From positions 1 through 56,187 of the forward strand of contig NZ_KB899163.1 of NCBI RefSeq assembly GCF_000378065.1: DNA of 56,187 nt, in the 5' to 3' direction. The DNA is from Porphyromonas gulae DSM 15663 (lineage in GTDB: Bacteria > Bacteroidota > Bacteroidia > Bacteroidales > Porphyromonadaceae). The position numbers and the translations under genes were made by a program. The notes beneath the pieces are model-generated. The model was given only the letters and a program-made list of their open reading frames with translations. It did no database searches and was not told the origin of the DNA. Positions 36,923-46,477 of the stretch are shown piece after piece. Numbering within the stretch: position 1 is the first letter of the stretch; every line of letters starts with the position of its first letter.

Positions 36923-38261
36923 TTATTTGCCGCGGATAAGTATATTAGAGATAATGGCAGCAAGACCACCGGTGGTGATTCCCGAAGAGAAGATCCCTCT
37001 CAGATCAGGAGATATGTTGCGCAAGATGTCCGGCATCAACTCGACACCTAAGCCCAGCGACAGACTAATGGCCAAGACCATCGTGGCTTTGCGGTCTATC
37101 TCCTGAGCTGCAATGATGCGTATCCCCGCTGCTGCTACCGTCCCGAACATCAAGAGCGTGGCTCCTCCCAATACGGGATCGGGCATCAGAGAAAAGATAA
37201 GACCGATACCCGGAAACAAGCCAAGCACGATGAGCATAGCGGCAATGTAATAGCCCACGCGACGACTGGCCACGCCCGTGAGCTGAATCAACCCGTTGTT
37301 TTGGGCGAAAATAGAATTGGGAAAAGAATTGAATACACCGGCAAGGAGGGAATTGAACCCATCGGCCAATACCCCACCCGATACACGTTTGATGTATTTA
37401 TCGCCCTCCACCGGTTCGCCCGAAATCATCGAATTCGCAGTAATATCCCCCGTCGCTTCGATGGCTGTAATAAGATAGATGAGCCCTATGGCGATAAAGG
37501 ACGAGATGTTCAGGCTAAGGCCGTATTTGAATGGGACAGGGATATTCAACAGCGCAATCTTCGTCGTCTCCATACCGGAGAGATCCACACGACCGAGGAT
37601 GTAAGCTAAAGCATAACCGACGAGCAGACCGAGAACGATAGAACTCATACGAATGTATTTGTTCTTGCTCTTATTGAAGAAGAGGACGCTTACCAGGACG
37701 AGAGCAGCGATACTGAGATTTTGCCAGTTGCCGAAAGTCCCATCGCTCATAGCCGCATTGCCACCTCCACATGAGATAATCCCCACTTTGATCAGACTCA
37801 GACCGATCAGCAAGACTACGATTCCTGAAACGAGGGGCGTAATGATCCGCTTGAGATAACGGAAGCTGCGGCTGACGATCATCTCCACCGGAGCTGCTGC
37901 TATCGTACAGCCGAATATAAGCGGCAGACCGCCGGCCAAGCCGGCACTGATAATAGGGCCGATAAAAGAAAAACTCGTACCCTGCACGCACAGCAGTCCG
38001 GCACCCAAAGGCCCCACCCTTCGACATTGGATAAAGGTGGATACCCCCGAAGCGAACAGAGCCATGGAGACGAGGAAAGAAGTAGTCTCCAAATCCAGAT
38101 TAAGTGCTCCTGCAATGATAAGCGGGGGGGGTAATGATAGCCACAAAGATGGCAAGGAGGTGTTGGAAAGCTGCAAAGACAGCATCTTTGCAAGAAGGCT
38201 TGTCTTCGATCTTGTAGATCAGATCTATCTGAGGGGTAGCTTGATTCGGTGCGATGGCCAT
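36923..38261 (-). pseudogene. NCS2 xanthine/uracil permease, frameshifted at a G8/C8 tract
   Basis: The intended start is the ATG 38259-38261 (MAIAPNQATPQIDLIYKIED). That frame stops soon after TPP at a run of eight G (plus strand, 38124-38131). The permease continues in another frame as PLIIAGALNLDLETTSFLVS and on to 36923 with about 12 TM helices, including GPIISAGLAGGLP, NISSFIAIGLIYLITAIEAT and QNNGLIQLTGVASRRVG. Removing one base from the run restores a 445-residue NCS2 protein reading through the conserved PPLIIAGAL. This is a homopolymer indel: a real inactivation, a phase-variable tract, or a sequencing error. It is partnered with xpt. Confidence 0.85.
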
Positions 38262-38912
38262 AGTACAATGAGTGTTTGTCCGATATTCCTTATTCTTCAT
38301 CGTGAAGAGAGGCACAAAAATAATAATCAAAACGTACCCGATCACTTTACTGAACAAGAAATACGCATTTGCACATTGCCTTCTCATCGGTGCAGCCCTC
38401 TAATCATGAAGGAACAGCCTACGGCATCGCAACTTTCACAGCATACCTAACTAAAACATAAAACGCAGGCAAAACCTCGCGGAGAGTGAATTTTATTTCA
38501 GCACACGTCACACAACCGAAAAAACGGTGATTTGCCACCCCCCAAAAACGTGGCGCGTAAAAGTTTTTCTTTTGGCTCGGGAAAAGAAAAAATCTCGAGC
38601 CAAAACGAAAAAAATCTCACTCCACTTTTCTCGAAAATACGAGCCACAATCGCAGCATTTGAGGTGCGGAAATATTTCTACCACGTTCAGACAGCTGGCG
38701 GATGATATCCGACCCCGGTTGTATTGTTCCCGTCTTATTTCTTTTGTGATTTTGTTGTTTTTGATATAATTATTACCTTTCGGCATGTGTCATATGATGA
38801 TGTATTTCAGAGATTTGTTCTGTGTATTCATGGATTGTAAATGGAAAGGAAATCTGTAGCCGAAAGATGCGGATGAAATAAAATGATAAATAAACTAATA
38901 ATCGAAAAGGAA
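38262..38912. other. 651-bp divergent intergenic region
   Basis: It contains copy C of the dispersed palindromic repeat (38544-38670). The rest is AT-rich with no gene or clear promoter. I looked for a purine-riboswitch fold upstream of the permease and saw none. Confidence 0.6.
38544..38670 (+). repeat. dispersed palindromic intergenic repeat, copy C
   Basis: It begins AAAAACGTGGCGCG, contains AAGTTTTTCTTTTGG then GAGCCAAAACGAAAAAAATC, and ends near CATTTGAGGTGCGGAAATA. It has the same orientation as copy A. Confidence 0.85.
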
Positions 38913-40253
38913 ATGAAAACAACAGTTCAACAAATTATTCTGTGTCTGGCTTTAATGATGTTAGGAGTATTGGGTGGAAATGCACAGAGCTTTTGGGAAG
39001 AAATAGTTCCTCCTTTTATCAGTAATGAGCCTAACGTTAAGTATATAATTCCCGGTATGGGGATTGATTCAAAGGGAACAGTCTATGTAACCGTGACAAA
39101 AAGGACTCAGCAGGGAGCAAATTATACTTCTGAGCAATTAGGTATATACTATCGTCCATTAGGAGATAATGCACAATGGTGGGAACATGATCCGTATTTT
39201 GATGACAAGTTAGTTACGGATATTCAGACAGATGCATACGGCAGAGTTTATGTATGTACGACTTCTTCTCGGGATCAAGAGTATCAACTGTATATAAACG
39301 AGCAGAACGAATGGAGATGTATATTCAAAACACCCGTGGCTACAGATGAACATGGTATGACCGTCTTCCGCTCTTCGACAGGGGTGACTTATATAGGTAC
39401 TACACATCACATCTTTGCATCAGGTGTAAATGATTTCGAGTTCAACTCTATCTATGAAGACTCTACTCCTATGAGCTGTCGCTTTGCAGAGGCTACGAAT
39501 AGTGGCACCATCTATCTGGCATTGATGCATGAAACCACAATGTCTACGACTATCTTTACTTATCAGAACGGTGAGTTCGTCGATATATCGGAAAGTGAAT
39601 TGAGTAACTCGATTATTGCATCCATGTGCTCGAATAAAGAAGGTGATATAATAGCTCTTGTTACTTCATATACAGAACTTATGAGTGGAACCCTTGCGAT
39701 CAGAAAAGCAGCTGAAGGAAAATGGCAACCTGTTGGCGGAGATATACAGAATGCGATCGTTCAAAATATATGCATGATGGACGATAACAAGATTGCTTGT
39801 GAAGTCTTTGGGTCTCCTATTGGGGTAGATGGTCGGACAAGAGTCTGTGTCTCTGATGCATCTGTCTTTGACTTTGAGTGGTATGAAGATGAAATATACG
39901 GAGGCCTGATATTTGACACTTTCTTCTATAGCCCTTGGGACAAACTTCTTTATGCGAAAGTTGGTGGAATAATGCTCAGGAGCAAAGAATCTCTTATAAC
40001 CTCTTTCATTTCTCCGACAGTTGTACAGGGAGTGGATGTCTATACTTTGGCCGGGAAGATAAGGATCGAAAGTGAAACTCCGGTGTCTGAGGTATTGCTT
40101 TTCGACTTGGCTGGCAGGATGGTACTTCGGCAAACCGTTGATAATAAAATCTATTCGGATATAAATATTAACGGACTAAAGCGAAATGGTATTTATATAG
40201 TCTCGGTGCGACTCTCTTCCGGACAGGTATTCAGTCATAAGGTGCAGATATAG
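38913..40253 (+). CDS. exported propeller-like protein with T9SS type A sorting domain
   Basis: This is a 446-residue protein from the ATG at 38913, which opens a good signal peptide (MKTTVQQIILCLALMMLGVLGG, cleavage after NAQ). Another ATG ten codons upstream (38883) is possible. The body has repeated short strand blocks (GIDSKGTVYVTV, DAYGRVYVCTT, SSTGVTYIGTT, NSGTIYLALM, NKEGDIIALVT), which suggest a beta-propeller. The C-terminal 75 residues (VDVYTLAGKIRIES ... LFDLAGRMVLRQ ... NGIYIVSVRLSSGQ) form a T9SS sorting domain. It is expected on the surface or secreted. I do not recognise a specific function. The DNA is clearly more AT-rich than its neighbours. Confidence 0.82.
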   Translation: MKTTVQQIILCLALMMLGVLGGNAQSFWEEIVPPFISNEPNVKYIIPGMGIDSKGTVYVTVTKRTQQGANYTSEQLGIYYRPLGDNAQWWEHDPYFDDKLVTDIQTDAYGRVYVCTTSSRDQEYQLYINEQNEWRCIFKTPVATDEHGMTVFRSSTGVTYIGTTHHIFASGVNDFEFNSIYEDSTPMSCRFAEATNSGTIYLALMHETTMSTTIFTYQNGEFVDISESELSNSIIASMCSNKEGDIIALVTSYTELMSGTLAIRKAAEGKWQPVGGDIQNAIVQNICMMDDNKIACEVFGSPIGVDGRTRVCVSDASVFDFEWYEDEIYGGLIFDTFFYSPWDKLLYAKVGGIMLRSKESLITSFISPTVVQGVDVYTLAGKIRIESETPVSEVLLFDLAGRMVLRQTVDNKIYSDININGLKRNGIYIVSVRLSSGQVFSHKVQI

Positions 40254-40291
40254 CCATCTGTTGTAGCGTGATCACTTGACCTTGTCTCTAA

Positions 40292-40343
40292 AAAGCCTCT
40301 TGGGATATGTCTTTTGACCTCTTTACCAAGGGGCTTGTTCTAT
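40292..40343 (+). terminator. hairpin after the propeller-like gene
   Basis: AAGCCTCTTGG (40293-40303) pairs with CCAAGGGGCTT (40326-40336) with one mismatch, followed by GTTCTATTTT. Confidence 0.65.
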
Positions 40344-40463
40344 TTTACATGAATGCAGCTGTCAGCAGAAAGATACATGGTTAAGGGGTTGTCTTTCATG
40401 CTTGATAGATGGTAATTGTCATGTGGCTGACTTTGCTTTCGGAGTGTTTTGTCCGAAACCTCG

Positions 40464-40471
40464 TATATTTG
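40464..40471 (+). promoter_or_regulatory. -7 element (TATATTTG) for mlaE-mlaF
   Basis: TATATTTG lies 25 bp before the ATG at 40497. The best -33 candidates upstream are slightly off in spacing. Confidence 0.5.
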
Positions 40472-40496
40472 TCAGGACTAATCCAAAGCAAAGCGA

Positions 40497-41243
40497 ATGA
40501 ACAATAAAACTCTGCAACAGATAGGAGAGTATACAAAATTGATGCAGCGGACATTTTCTCTGCCTAACAGGTGGAGGATGTCATTTAGGGAATTGATTAA
40601 GGAGATAGACAAGCTCGGAGTCGATTCGGTATGGATCGTAATTATCATTTCGTTCTTCATCGGAGCCGTTATCACCATCCAGCTTTCTCTGAATATGACC
40701 TCTCCACTCATTCCGCGCTTTACGATCGGTTATTCTACACGTGAGATCATTCTGTTGGAGTTTTCTTCCACGGTTATGTGTCTCATTTTGGCCGGTAAGG
40801 TGGGATCAAGTATTGCCTCCGAATTGGGAACCATGCGTGTGACAGAGCAGATCGATGCTATGGAAGTGATGGGTGTGAACTCGGCCAATTATCTGATCCT
40901 GCCTAAAATCATCGGATTCATGCTGTTTGTTCCGGTACTGAGTATAATCAGTATGGCCACGGGTATTGTCGGTGGTTATCTGGCCTGTTCGCTGGTGCCA
41001 AATCTGCCTCGGAGCGACTTTGAGTATGGTTTGCAGCTTTTCTTTTCCCCTTACAATGTGTTTTACTCCATTATCAAGTCGGTGGCTTATGCTTTCATCA
41101 TATCGAGCGTGGCCGGTTACTACGGTTATACAGTGAAGGGTGGAGCATTGCAGGTGGGGAAAGCAAGTACCAATGCCGTGGTTCAGTGCAGTATATTGGT
41201 GCTTGTGGCGGATTTGCTCCTCACTAATTTATTGCTTGCGTAA
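40497..41243 (+). CDS. mlaE: MlaE-family ABC lipid transporter permease
   Basis: This is a 248-residue permease of PF02405. An N-terminal amphipathic helix is followed by about five TM helices. Conserved text includes FFIGAVITIQLSLN, REIILLEFSSTVMCLILAGKVGSSIASELGTMRV, EQIDAMEVMGVNSANYLILPKI and FSIIKSVAYAFIIS-like text near 200. MlaE with MlaF forms the inner-membrane core that moves phospholipids between the inner and outer membrane. No MlaD (MCE) or MlaB gene is in the window, so other subunits must be elsewhere or absent. The ATPase gene follows after 18 bp. Confidence 0.92.
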   Translation: MNNKTLQQIGEYTKLMQRTFSLPNRWRMSFRELIKEIDKLGVDSVWIVIIISFFIGAVITIQLSLNMTSPLIPRFTIGYSTREIILLEFSSTVMCLILAGKVGSSIASELGTMRVTEQIDAMEVMGVNSANYLILPKIIGFMLFVPVLSIISMATGIVGGYLACSLVPNLPRSDFEYGLQLFFSPYNVFYSIIKSVAYAFIISSVAGYYGYTVKGGALQVGKASTNAVVQCSILVLVADLLLTNLLLA

Positions 41244-41261
41244 ATGTTATACTAACGTATT

Positions 41262-41996
41262 ATGATCGAAGTCAGAGAAGTCAGTAAGCAGTTCGAAGAT
41301 AAGAAAGTACTCAACAATATCTCGGCGACATTCGAGACGGGCAAAACCAATCTGATCATCGGACGCAGTGGAGCGGGTAAGACTGTCCTGCTGAAGTGTA
41401 TCATTGGGCTTATCGCTCCCACATCGGGAGAGGTATTGTATGATGGTCGAGATATTACGGTTATGAGTGAGAGTGAGCTGAAAATCCTGCGTCGCGAGGT
41501 CGGTATGCTCTTTCAGGGCTCTGCGCTCTTCGACAGTATGACGGTCATGGAGAACGTTATGTTCCCGATGAATATGTTTTCGAGCGATAAGCCGGCAGTC
41601 CGTCGCGAGAGGGCTAAGCACCTACTGCATCGGGTGGGGCTCTCCGATGCCAGACATAAGTATCCCAGCGAAATTAGTGGCGGTATGATGAAACGGGCTG
41701 CCATCGCCCGTGCGATTGCTTTGGGGCCGAAGTATCTCTTTTGTGACGAGCCTAACTCCGGTTTGGATCCGAAGACTTCGCTCGTCATAGACGATCTTAT
41801 ACATACTCTTACACAAGAGCATGGTATTACCACAGTAGTCAATACTCATGACATGAACTCCGTGAAGACAATCGGAGACAAGATCATCTACATCCGTCAT
41901 GGAAGTAAGGAGTGGGAAGGATCGAGCGCAACGCTGAACTCTTCGGATTGTACGTCGCTCAAGAACTTTGTCTTTGCCAAGACAATGGAATACTGA
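41262..41996 (+). CDS. mlaF: MlaF-family ABC lipid transporter ATPase
   Basis: This is a 244-residue ATPase with Walker A GRSGAGKTVLLKCIIGL, Q-loop MLFQGSALFDSMTV, signature EISGGMMKRAAIARAIA, Walker B YLFCDEPNSGLDP and H-loop NTHDMNS. The ISGGMxKR signature and GRSGxGK Walker A are typical of MlaF/MkL. It forms a complex with MlaE. Two-gene operon. Confidence 0.92.
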   Translation: MIEVREVSKQFEDKKVLNNISATFETGKTNLIIGRSGAGKTVLLKCIIGLIAPTSGEVLYDGRDITVMSESELKILRREVGMLFQGSALFDSMTVMENVMFPMNMFSSDKPAVRRERAKHLLHRVGLSDARHKYPSEISGGMMKRAAIARAIALGPKYLFCDEPNSGLDPKTSLVIDDLIHTLTQEHGITTVVNTHDMNSVKTIGDKIIYIRHGSKEWEGSSATLNSSDCTSLKNFVFAKTMEY

Positions 41997-42104
41997 TGCT
42001 CTGTCAGCCGAGTATCTCTCGTCCTTTTCCTTCTTTCCATTCGCTCTCACGAAGCAAAATCGTTGACGAAAATTATTGACCGGATAAAAAAGAAAAACAA
42101 TCGG

Positions 42105-43478
42105 ATGAAAGGAAATAATCAGTTGTGCACACTCCTAAAGCTGTGTTTGCTCTCCATGTTGGCTTTCGGCACAGCAAAGGCACAGATACAGATAGTCGGT
42201 GCACCGAGTATGAAAGCTCTGGACGATTCTCCCAATCGCTTGCAGGTTTTTATGCTGCATACACTGAATCCCGCATCTGTCACCCTGCGTTTTGCCGGAA
42301 CGAGTACGGGAAAGTTGTATCGCTATACGACCAAAGCCATCGAAGCGGAAGAGGTGACTACAGCTACCTATTCGGATGGTATGTGGACGCTTACGGCTCC
42401 TCAACTCAACTGTGGTTATTTCATCTCCGGTGATGGGAGACTACCTCAGTACTATTGGATAAGCAACTATGCAGACTATTCTCTGACCGTTTCTACTGTT
42501 ACGGGGAAACCTTCTGAGACGTCTCCCTGTATCTCGATGGACTTAGCTGTGGATGCAGCCATCCCGCCTATTCCTTATAATCAGCCTAACGGTGTGCCCC
42601 GCCGCTTGGATCGGGGGGTGCGGATTTCTTATTCGGATATGGAATGGGATGCCGAAGCTCGTTTGTTTCGGCCTTCCATGAAGGAAGTTGAGGTTGAAGC
42701 ATCGGATGACGAACGAACTCTTGTGGTGTCGGCATCGTTGGCAGACGCTGTCTATACGATTCATGGCGATCGCTTTACCAAGGAGCTGTCGCTGCCTTTC
42801 ACTGCTATTGCCACGGATGAACTTCTGACACCGAAAGTGGAGGTGTATGCTTTCGTGGACAAGCTGGAGGATGGGAGCGCAATAGGAGATAATACGCCCG
42901 AAGAGGGAGATGCTTCTCTCGTGTCCGCTCCTTTCTCTGTAACGCTTGCTGCATACGGCAACGAGCCTTCGGCCGCAAACTTTGTCTGGCGTATCTATCG
43001 GACAGAGGAAGGGGCAGAAAACAGCATTCTTGTTTATAATGGAACCACTACGGACTTTACATTCCGCCAGGCCGGCGTGTATAGTATCCTGTTGCAGGCG
43101 ACGAATCGGACGGGAACTTGTACCGATGAGGTTTTGTTGGAAAACTATTACAAAGTAGCAGAGTCCAGTCTGACTATACCTAACGCTTTCAGCCCATACG
43201 GTAGTCCGGGTGTGAACGATGTATTCAGGGTAAAGCATTCTTCACTCGTTCGTTTTGACGGACGCATATTCGATAGTTGGGGAAAACAGATTTTTCGCTG
43301 GACCAATCCTGATGAAGGTTGGGACGGTAAATATAGAGGTAAGATGATGCCTACGGGCGTATACTATTACGTAATTGAAGCGGAAGGGGCTGACGGAATC
43401 AAATACAAACGAAAAGGGGATATCAATATCCTCCGACCTGCACACGAAACACCCTTGGAGGGAAACCTCCCACGATAG
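42105..43478 (+). CDS. exported protein with T9SS type B (gliding-motility-like) C-terminal domain
   Basis: This is a 457-residue protein from the ATG at 42105 (MKGNNQLCTLLKLCLLSMLAF, cleavage after KAQ). The frame is open to a TTG at 42063, but the signal peptide argues for 42105. The middle part is beta-rich with an Ig/PKD-like segment (SVTLAAYGNEPSAANFVWRIY ... FRQAGVYSILLQATN). The C-terminal 80 residues (NAFSPYGSPGVNDVFRV ... IFDSWGKQIFRW ... GVYYYVIEAEG) are the type B T9SS domain (TIGR04131-like). About 13 extra residues follow the usual end of that domain. It is expected to be cell-surface or secreted. Function unknown; it lies between mlaF and uvrA. Confidence 0.85.
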   Translation: MKGNNQLCTLLKLCLLSMLAFGTAKAQIQIVGAPSMKALDDSPNRLQVFMLHTLNPASVTLRFAGTSTGKLYRYTTKAIEAEEVTTATYSDGMWTLTAPQLNCGYFISGDGRLPQYYWISNYADYSLTVSTVTGKPSETSPCISMDLAVDAAIPPIPYNQPNGVPRRLDRGVRISYSDMEWDAEARLFRPSMKEVEVEASDDERTLVVSASLADAVYTIHGDRFTKELSLPFTAIATDELLTPKVEVYAFVDKLEDGSAIGDNTPEEGDASLVSAPFSVTLAAYGNEPSAANFVWRIYRTEEGAENSILVYNGTTTDFTFRQAGVYSILLQATNRTGTCTDEVLLENYYKVAESSLTIPNAFSPYGSPGVNDVFRVKHSSLVRFDGRIFDSWGKQIFRWTNPDEGWDGKYRGKMMPTGVYYYVIEAEGADGIKYKRKGDINILRPAHETPLEGNLPR

Positions 43479-43548
43479 CAAAAAACGAATCGACCTTTCC
43501 GATTGTTCTAATACCATGAGCAATGTATGAGGAAGTGGTCGGAAATAT

Positions 43549-46452
43549 ATGCGCGATACAGTTATAAACGTAAAAGACAAGATAGCTCTACACGATGCTG
43601 TGGAAGTCTATGGAGCACGGGTGCACAATCTGAAGAATATCGATGTGTGTATTCCGCGTCATAGCCTTACTGTCATCACGGGAATGAGCGGCAGTGGAAA
43701 GTCGTCACTGGCTTTCGATACCCTTTTTGCCGAAGGGCAGCGGCGCTACATAGAAACTTTTTCCGCTTATGCGCGGAATTTCCTCGGTGGTGGCATGGAA
43801 CGCCCCGATGTGGATGAGATAAAGGGGCTGAGTCCGGTCATTTCCATAGAACAGAAGACGACCAATCGGAATCCGAGGTCGACCGTCGGTACCGTTACGG
43901 AGGTGTACGACTTCTTTCGTTTGCTTTTTGCCCGTGCTGCGGAGGCTTATTCTTATGCCGGAGGTAAGAAGATGGTGAAGTACACCGAAGAGCAAATCTT
44001 CCACCTCATTTTGGAAAAGTACGATGGGCGAAAGATAGCTTTGTTAGCTCCGGTGGTTCGCTCGCGTAAGGGGCATTATAAGGAGCTGTTCGAAAGGCTT
44101 CGTAAGAAAGGCTATCTCCATGTACGCGTGGATGGTGAGATTCGTGAGATTTTGCACGGGATGAAGCTTGATCGTTATAAGATGCATGATGTCGAAGTGC
44201 AGATCGACAAGCTGCGCGTAGCACCGGATCAGAGCAAACGTATAGCGGAGAGCTTGGCACTGGCTATGCGTGAGGGCGAGGGGCTTGTGATGGTGTTGGA
44301 TTCGGAAAAAAACGAAGTGGGACATTTTAGTCGGATGATGATGTGTCCTGATACGGGAATTTCGTATAGCGATCCGGCTCCGCACAATTTCAGTTTCAAT
44401 TCCCCTCATGGCTATTGCCCGCGCTGCAAGGGCTTGGGTGAAGTGAATCTGCCGGATATGGACAAGATCATTCCATTTCGTGAGAAGAGTATATACGAAG
44501 GTGGCATCGAGCCATTGGGTAAATACAAGAACAATCTTTTCTTTTGGCAAATAGAGGCATTGTGCGAAAAGTACGACGTGACGATCAAAACACCTTTGCG
44601 CGATTTGCCGGAAGAGCTGATCGAAGATATTCTATATGGTACGGATGAGTTGCTAACGATCAACAACAAGGCACTGGGACAGTCGAGATATGCTCTTACT
44701 TTCGACGGTGCGGCTAAGTATATACTGATGCAGGCAGAAGAATCCGATGCCTCGGCGACTGCACAGAAATGGGCAGATCAGTTTCTCAAGACTACGACTT
44801 GTCCTGACTGTGCCGGCAAGCGTCTGAACAAAGAAGCTCTGTCCTATCGTTTGGCCGGCAAGGACATTGCAGAAGTGAATGCAATGGACATCAAGACTCT
44901 TATAGAATGGGTAGATTCTTTGGATGAACATCTCTCGGATACGCAGCGAGCTATTTCTATAGAGATACTGAAAGAGATACGGACACGCTTAGGATTTCTT
45001 AAAGATGTGGGGCTGGAGTACTTGACGATGAATCGAGCCGCAGCATCCTTATCCGGAGGAGAAAGTCAGCGGATTCGTTTGGCTACCCAGATAGGAAGCA
45101 AGCTGGTCGAGGTCTTGTACATATTGGATGAACCGAGTATCGGTCTTCACCAAAGGGACAATCTTCGGTTGATTCATTCGCTTCAGGATTTGCGTGATAT
45201 AGGCAATACAGTGGTAGTGGTGGAGCATGATCAGGATATGATGATGCATGCCGACTATGTAATAGACTTAGGACCACGAGCCGGTAGACATGGTGGTGAA
45301 GTGGTGTTTGCCGGCAGTCCCGAAGAGATGGTGCAGGCTGATACGCTGACTGCCGATTATATAAGTGGACGAAAGCGTATAGAAAAGTCGATCGGCAGGA
45401 GAGACGGCAACGGGAAAACGATAAAATTATTTGGAGCCAAAGGCAATAACCTGCAGAATATAGACGTTATCTTTCCGCTGGGGGTATTTATATGTGTTAC
45501 CGGGGTCTCCGGTAGTGGGAAAAGTACATTGATCAATAAGACTCTATTCCCTGCTATCAGCCAAAAACTGTACCGCTCTTTGCAGGATCCGATGCCCTAC
45601 GACCGCATAGAGGGGTTAGAGCATATAGATAAGATAATAGCCGTGGACCAAAGTCCTATCGGGCGGACGCTTAGAAGCAATGCAGCCACATATACGGGAT
45701 TGTTTACCGATATTCGTGCTCTTTTTGTCGGTCTGCCCGAGAGTAAAGCTCGTGGATATAAGCCGGGGCGTTTTTCTTTCAATGTCAAAGGCGGACGCTG
45801 TGAGGTTTGCAAAGGTAATGGATACAAGACGATCGAAATGAATTTTTTGCCTGATGTATTTGCTCCGTGTGAGGGATGCCGGGGGAAGCGATACAATAGG
45901 GAGACACTCGAAGTCCGTTACAAAGGAAAGTCCATTGCGGATGTTTTGGATATGACTATCAATAAGGCTGTCGAATTTTTCGAACATGTACCTCATATTT
46001 TATCCAAGCTTTCCGTTTTACAGGAGGTCGGTTTGGGCTATATCAAATTGGGACAGCCATCTTCGACTTTATCGGGAGGAGAGTGCCAGCGAGTCAAATT
46101 AGCTGCCGAGCTGAGTAAACGCGACACGGGAAATACACTCTATGTATTAGATGAACCGACTACGGGTTTACATTTCGAAGATGTACGCGTCTTGTTGGGG
46201 ATCCTTAATCGCCTGATAGAGAGAGGGAATACGGTGATAGTGATCGAACATAATTTGGATGTGATCCGCTGTGCGGATTATTTGATTGATATAGGACCGG
46301 AGGGAGGAGCAGGCGGTGGCCGGTTGCTTTACCAAGGGAAAATGGAGGATATAATAGAATGCAGGAATAGTTATACAGCTCAATTTGTAAAAGCCGAACT
46401 CGAAAGAGGCCGGATGGGTGCTGTACACATGAATTCTGCAGACAATATATAA
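43549..46452 (+). CDS. uvrA: excinuclease ABC subunit A
   Basis: This 967-residue damage-recognition ATPase of nucleotide excision repair has two ABC modules. Walker A motifs are GMSGSGKSSLAFDTL and GVSGSGKSTLINKTL; signatures are LSGGESQRIRLATQI and LSGGECQRVKLAAEL. The C-terminal zinc finger is complete (CEVCKGNGY ... CEGCRGKRY). The N-terminal one has lost one cysteine: CPDT (Cys266, Thr269) in place of CxxC, followed by an intact CPRC. This first finger is dispensable in some UvrA proteins. It starts the uvrA-SWIM-uvrD cluster; the next gene begins 25 bp after the stop. Confidence 0.96.
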   Translation: MRDTVINVKDKIALHDAVEVYGARVHNLKNIDVCIPRHSLTVITGMSGSGKSSLAFDTLFAEGQRRYIETFSAYARNFLGGGMERPDVDEIKGLSPVISIEQKTTNRNPRSTVGTVTEVYDFFRLLFARAAEAYSYAGGKKMVKYTEEQIFHLILEKYDGRKIALLAPVVRSRKGHYKELFERLRKKGYLHVRVDGEIREILHGMKLDRYKMHDVEVQIDKLRVAPDQSKRIAESLALAMREGEGLVMVLDSEKNEVGHFSRMMMCPDTGISYSDPAPHNFSFNSPHGYCPRCKGLGEVNLPDMDKIIPFREKSIYEGGIEPLGKYKNNLFFWQIEALCEKYDVTIKTPLRDLPEELIEDILYGTDELLTINNKALGQSRYALTFDGAAKYILMQAEESDASATAQKWADQFLKTTTCPDCAGKRLNKEALSYRLAGKDIAEVNAMDIKTLIEWVDSLDEHLSDTQRAISIEILKEIRTRLGFLKDVGLEYLTMNRAAASLSGGESQRIRLATQIGSKLVEVLYILDEPSIGLHQRDNLRLIHSLQDLRDIGNTVVVVEHDQDMMMHADYVIDLGPRAGRHGGEVVFAGSPEEMVQADTLTADYISGRKRIEKSIGRRDGNGKTIKLFGAKGNNLQNIDVIFPLGVFICVTGVSGSGKSTLINKTLFPAISQKLYRSLQDPMPYDRIEGLEHIDKIIAVDQSPIGRTLRSNAATYTGLFTDIRALFVGLPESKARGYKPGRFSFNVKGGRCEVCKGNGYKTIEMNFLPDVFAPCEGCRGKRYNRETLEVRYKGKSIADVLDMTINKAVEFFEHVPHILSKLSVLQEVGLGYIKLGQPSSTLSGGECQRVKLAAELSKRDTGNTLYVLDEPTTGLHFEDVRVLLGILNRLIERGNTVIVIEHNLDVIRCADYLIDIGPEGGAGGGRLLYQGKMEDIIECRNSYTAQFVKAELERGRMGAVHMNSADNI

Positions 46453-46477
46453 TGTAAAGTAAAGGAAGGTTTATTCA

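Noticed and set aside
38262-38460. purine riboswitch before the xanthine permease
   Set aside because: I could not find the conserved three-way junction with its loop-loop pairing; the region is plain AT-rich DNA.
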